A DNA stretch of 25,319 bases. It comes from CAZWKX01 sp964614095 (GTDB lineage: Bacteria > Actinomycetota > Acidimicrobiia > Spongiisociales > UBA11373). Made by a program: the position numbers and the translations under genes. Positions 24,282 to 25,319 of this stretch are shown here, one piece after another. How positions within the stretch are numbered: the first letter of the stretch is position 1; each line of letters starts with the position of its first letter. The notes beneath the pieces are model-generated. The model was not told where the DNA came from. It saw nothing but the letters and a program-made list of their open reading frames with translations, and made no database searches. The stretch is taken from NCBI GenBank assembly GCA_964614095.1, contig CAZTJO010000028.1, forward strand, positions 1 to 25,319, written 5' to 3'.

Positions 24282-24314
24282 ACGATCTAGCATACAACAT
24301 GGCATGCAGCATGG
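24278..24314. promoter_or_regulatory. Candidate autoregulatory operator of the toxin-antitoxin operon
   Basis: GCATAC at 24278, GCATAC at 24290 and GCATGC at 24302 are spaced exactly 12 bases apart; GCATGG follows at 24309. Ribbon-helix-helix repressors bind tandem short half-sites of about one helical turn, so this overlap with the antitoxin start fits autoregulation. Confidence 0.45.
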
Positions 24315-24588
24315 ATAGAGTTGGGCAGATCTCTCCAGCCCAGTCCGCGCAGGCCACCTACCCGAGCAGGCGGCACAGAGCACACAGGGACGGTCCGGAT
24401 CCGGTAGGGAGATCATTGGGGTGCGCGGGCTCTATTAGAGAGATAGGTTCACGTTCTCTCCAGCAACGCCCACACTTGAAGACTCGTTGCGGCGACGGTG
24501 CTGGCGAGAGCGCATCGGTCGGTCGCGATGGAGCCGCGAGATCCCGGCGTGGTCGGCGGCGTCGTAGTAGGTCGCCGATTGCAGGGTT
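24315..24588. other. Intergenic region upstream of the M24 peptidase
   Basis: No gene is supported. Open frames on both strands here are compositional. A GAGAGA/TCTCTC inverted repeat (24438-24443 with 24455-24460) is the only structure noted. The promoter of the toxin-antitoxin operon (to the left) and of the peptidase gene (to the right) should lie in this stretch. Confidence 0.4.
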
Positions 24589-24720
24589 ATGTCGGTCCCA
24601 GGTCCGAGTGCAGTGGCCGATGGCAAGATCGGTCCATGGCTGGATGTCGAGGCGAGTACATTCGTGGTTGTGGAACGAGCGGTATCGGAGGCTCGCCGCC
24701 GGCTCTCATCGAAGGTTTGA
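24589..24720 (+). CDS. Possible 43-residue leader ORF before the peptidase gene
   Basis: An ATG at 24589, preceded by AGGG, opens a short frame ending TGA 24718-24720, 14 bases before the peptidase ATG. The peptide (GPWLDVEASTFVVVERAVSEARRRL region) looks more protein-like than the surrounding frames. It could be a small protein, a leader peptide or the decayed end of an older gene. I do not recognise it. Confidence 0.25.
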   Translation: MSVPGPSAVADGKIGPWLDVEASTFVVVERAVSEARRRLSSKV

Positions 24721-24734
24721 CGCAAGGACGAGAA

Positions 24735-25319
24735 ATGACCAATTCCCGACTCGACTGGATCGACCTGCCCGATTTCGGCATGCCCGATGAGATGCCCGTG
24801 ATTCCTGCGTTGGTCTATGAGGCTCGCCTGCAACGGCTGCGCGCTCGCTTGGAGGATCGTGGTCTCGACGTGTTGCTGGTGTATGCGGATCGTGAGCACA
24901 GCGCCAACCTCGCCTACCTCACCGGCTTCGACCCGCGTTTCGAGGAGGCTTTGTTCGTGTTGGGGCCGGCGGATGAGCCGGCCGTTCTGGTCGGCAACGA
25001 GTGTTATGGCATGGCGGGAGCAGCGCCGGTTGCGCTGCGCCGCCACATGTTCCAGGACTTCAGCCTGCCGAGTCAGCCGAGAGATAAATCGAGATCGTTG
25101 GCCGAGATCCTGGCCGACGAGGGGGTGCGACAAGGCAGCCGGGTCGGTGTGGTCGGCTGGAAGGTGTACTCCAGTCCCCAGATGATCGATGCCCCGGCGT
25201 TCATCGTAGATGAGCTGCGCCGCATCACTGGGGACACCGGCACCGTCGAGAACGCCACGGATCTGCTGATCGACGCCGCCGACGGGCTCCGGGTGATCAA
25301 CGAGGTCGAGCAGCTGGCC
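24735..25319 (+). CDS. M24-family (creatinase/Xaa-Pro aminopeptidase-type) peptidase, N-terminal part
   Basis: The frame from ATG 24735 stays open to the window edge (195 residues). After a short N-terminus come VYEARLQRLRARLEDRGLDVLLVYADREHSANLAYLTGFDPRFEEALFVL, then ADEPAVLVGNECYGMA and LRRITGDTGTVENATDLL. An early R...L...L...G.D.LLV...ENI.YLTG.. pattern is the creatinase N-terminal domain of M24 proteins such as Xaa-Pro aminopeptidases. The metal-binding pita-bread domain lies beyond the window, so aminopeptidase versus creatinase-like activity cannot be decided. An AAGGA site lies eight bases upstream of the ATG. Confidence 0.75.
   Translation, partial: MTNSRLDWIDLPDFGMPDEMPVIPALVYEARLQRLRARLEDRGLDVLLVYADREHSANLAYLTGFDPRFEEALFVLGPADEPAVLVGNECYGMAGAAPVALRRHMFQDFSLPSQPRDKSRSLAEILADEGVRQGSRVGVVGWKVYSSPQMIDAPAFIVDELRRITGDTGTVENATDLLIDAADGLRVINEVEQLA

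Overview
This is a high-GC bacterial chromosome window, most likely from an uncultured actinobacterium. Acidimicrobiia or a close relative is my guess. The evidence is the GC-rich coding, the frequent GTG starts, a tail typical of secreted actinobacterial proteins at the left edge, a lipoprotein with septum-formation-type domains, Thr-rich linkers after membrane anchors, an Ap4A-phosphorylase-type HIT protein and a conserved actinobacterial 133-residue protein. A run of exactly 100 Ns (7925-8024) shows the sequence is a draft scaffold.

Layout. At 1-92 is the 3' end of a secreted-protein gene, followed by two strong hairpins. From 294 to 3378 come a small hypothetical protein (-), a CorA magnesium transporter, a GNAT acetyltransferase and a YcxB-like membrane protein (+). 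From 3420 to 6838 a minus-strand pair encodes a membrane-anchored HtrA protease and a 748-residue lipoprotein; both carry Thr-rich stalks. From 7173 to 9240 lie a conserved small protein, a repeat-bearing lipoprotein broken by the gap, a 48-residue Cys protein (-) and a rhodanese lipoprotein. From 9227 to 16637 is a mostly housekeeping block with many tightly convergent pairs: 4-alpha-glucanotransferase, HIT protein, DUF4097 repeat protein, metallo-beta-lactamase-fold hydrolase, double-domain universal stress protein, phosphoglucose isomerase, DUF937 protein and a second HIT protein.

From 16727 to 19430 are two tandem paralogous secreted proteins that join a long RTX-type calcium-binding beta-roll to a C-terminal domain resembling a transglycosylase/lysozyme. 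They are followed by glutamate dehydrogenase (-). This stretch holds three related intergenic inverted repeats built on GCAGAAT and GATTTCAGA words, which I saw nowhere else in the window.

From 21109 on the region looks accessory. tRNA-Val(TAC) is followed about 2.5 kb later by a copy of its own 3' half (33 of 34 bases match). The two copies bracket a secreted chymotrypsin-fold protease and a META-like lipoprotein of visibly lower GC, with no integrase. Just outside is a MazF-like toxin with a ribbon-helix-helix antitoxin and a periodic operator candidate. The window ends inside an M24/creatinase-type peptidase gene.

The most promising material is the paired RTX-lytic enzymes with their hairpin repeats, and the integrase-less tRNA-bounded protease cassette. 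These functional readings are inferences from motifs; no database search was possible.
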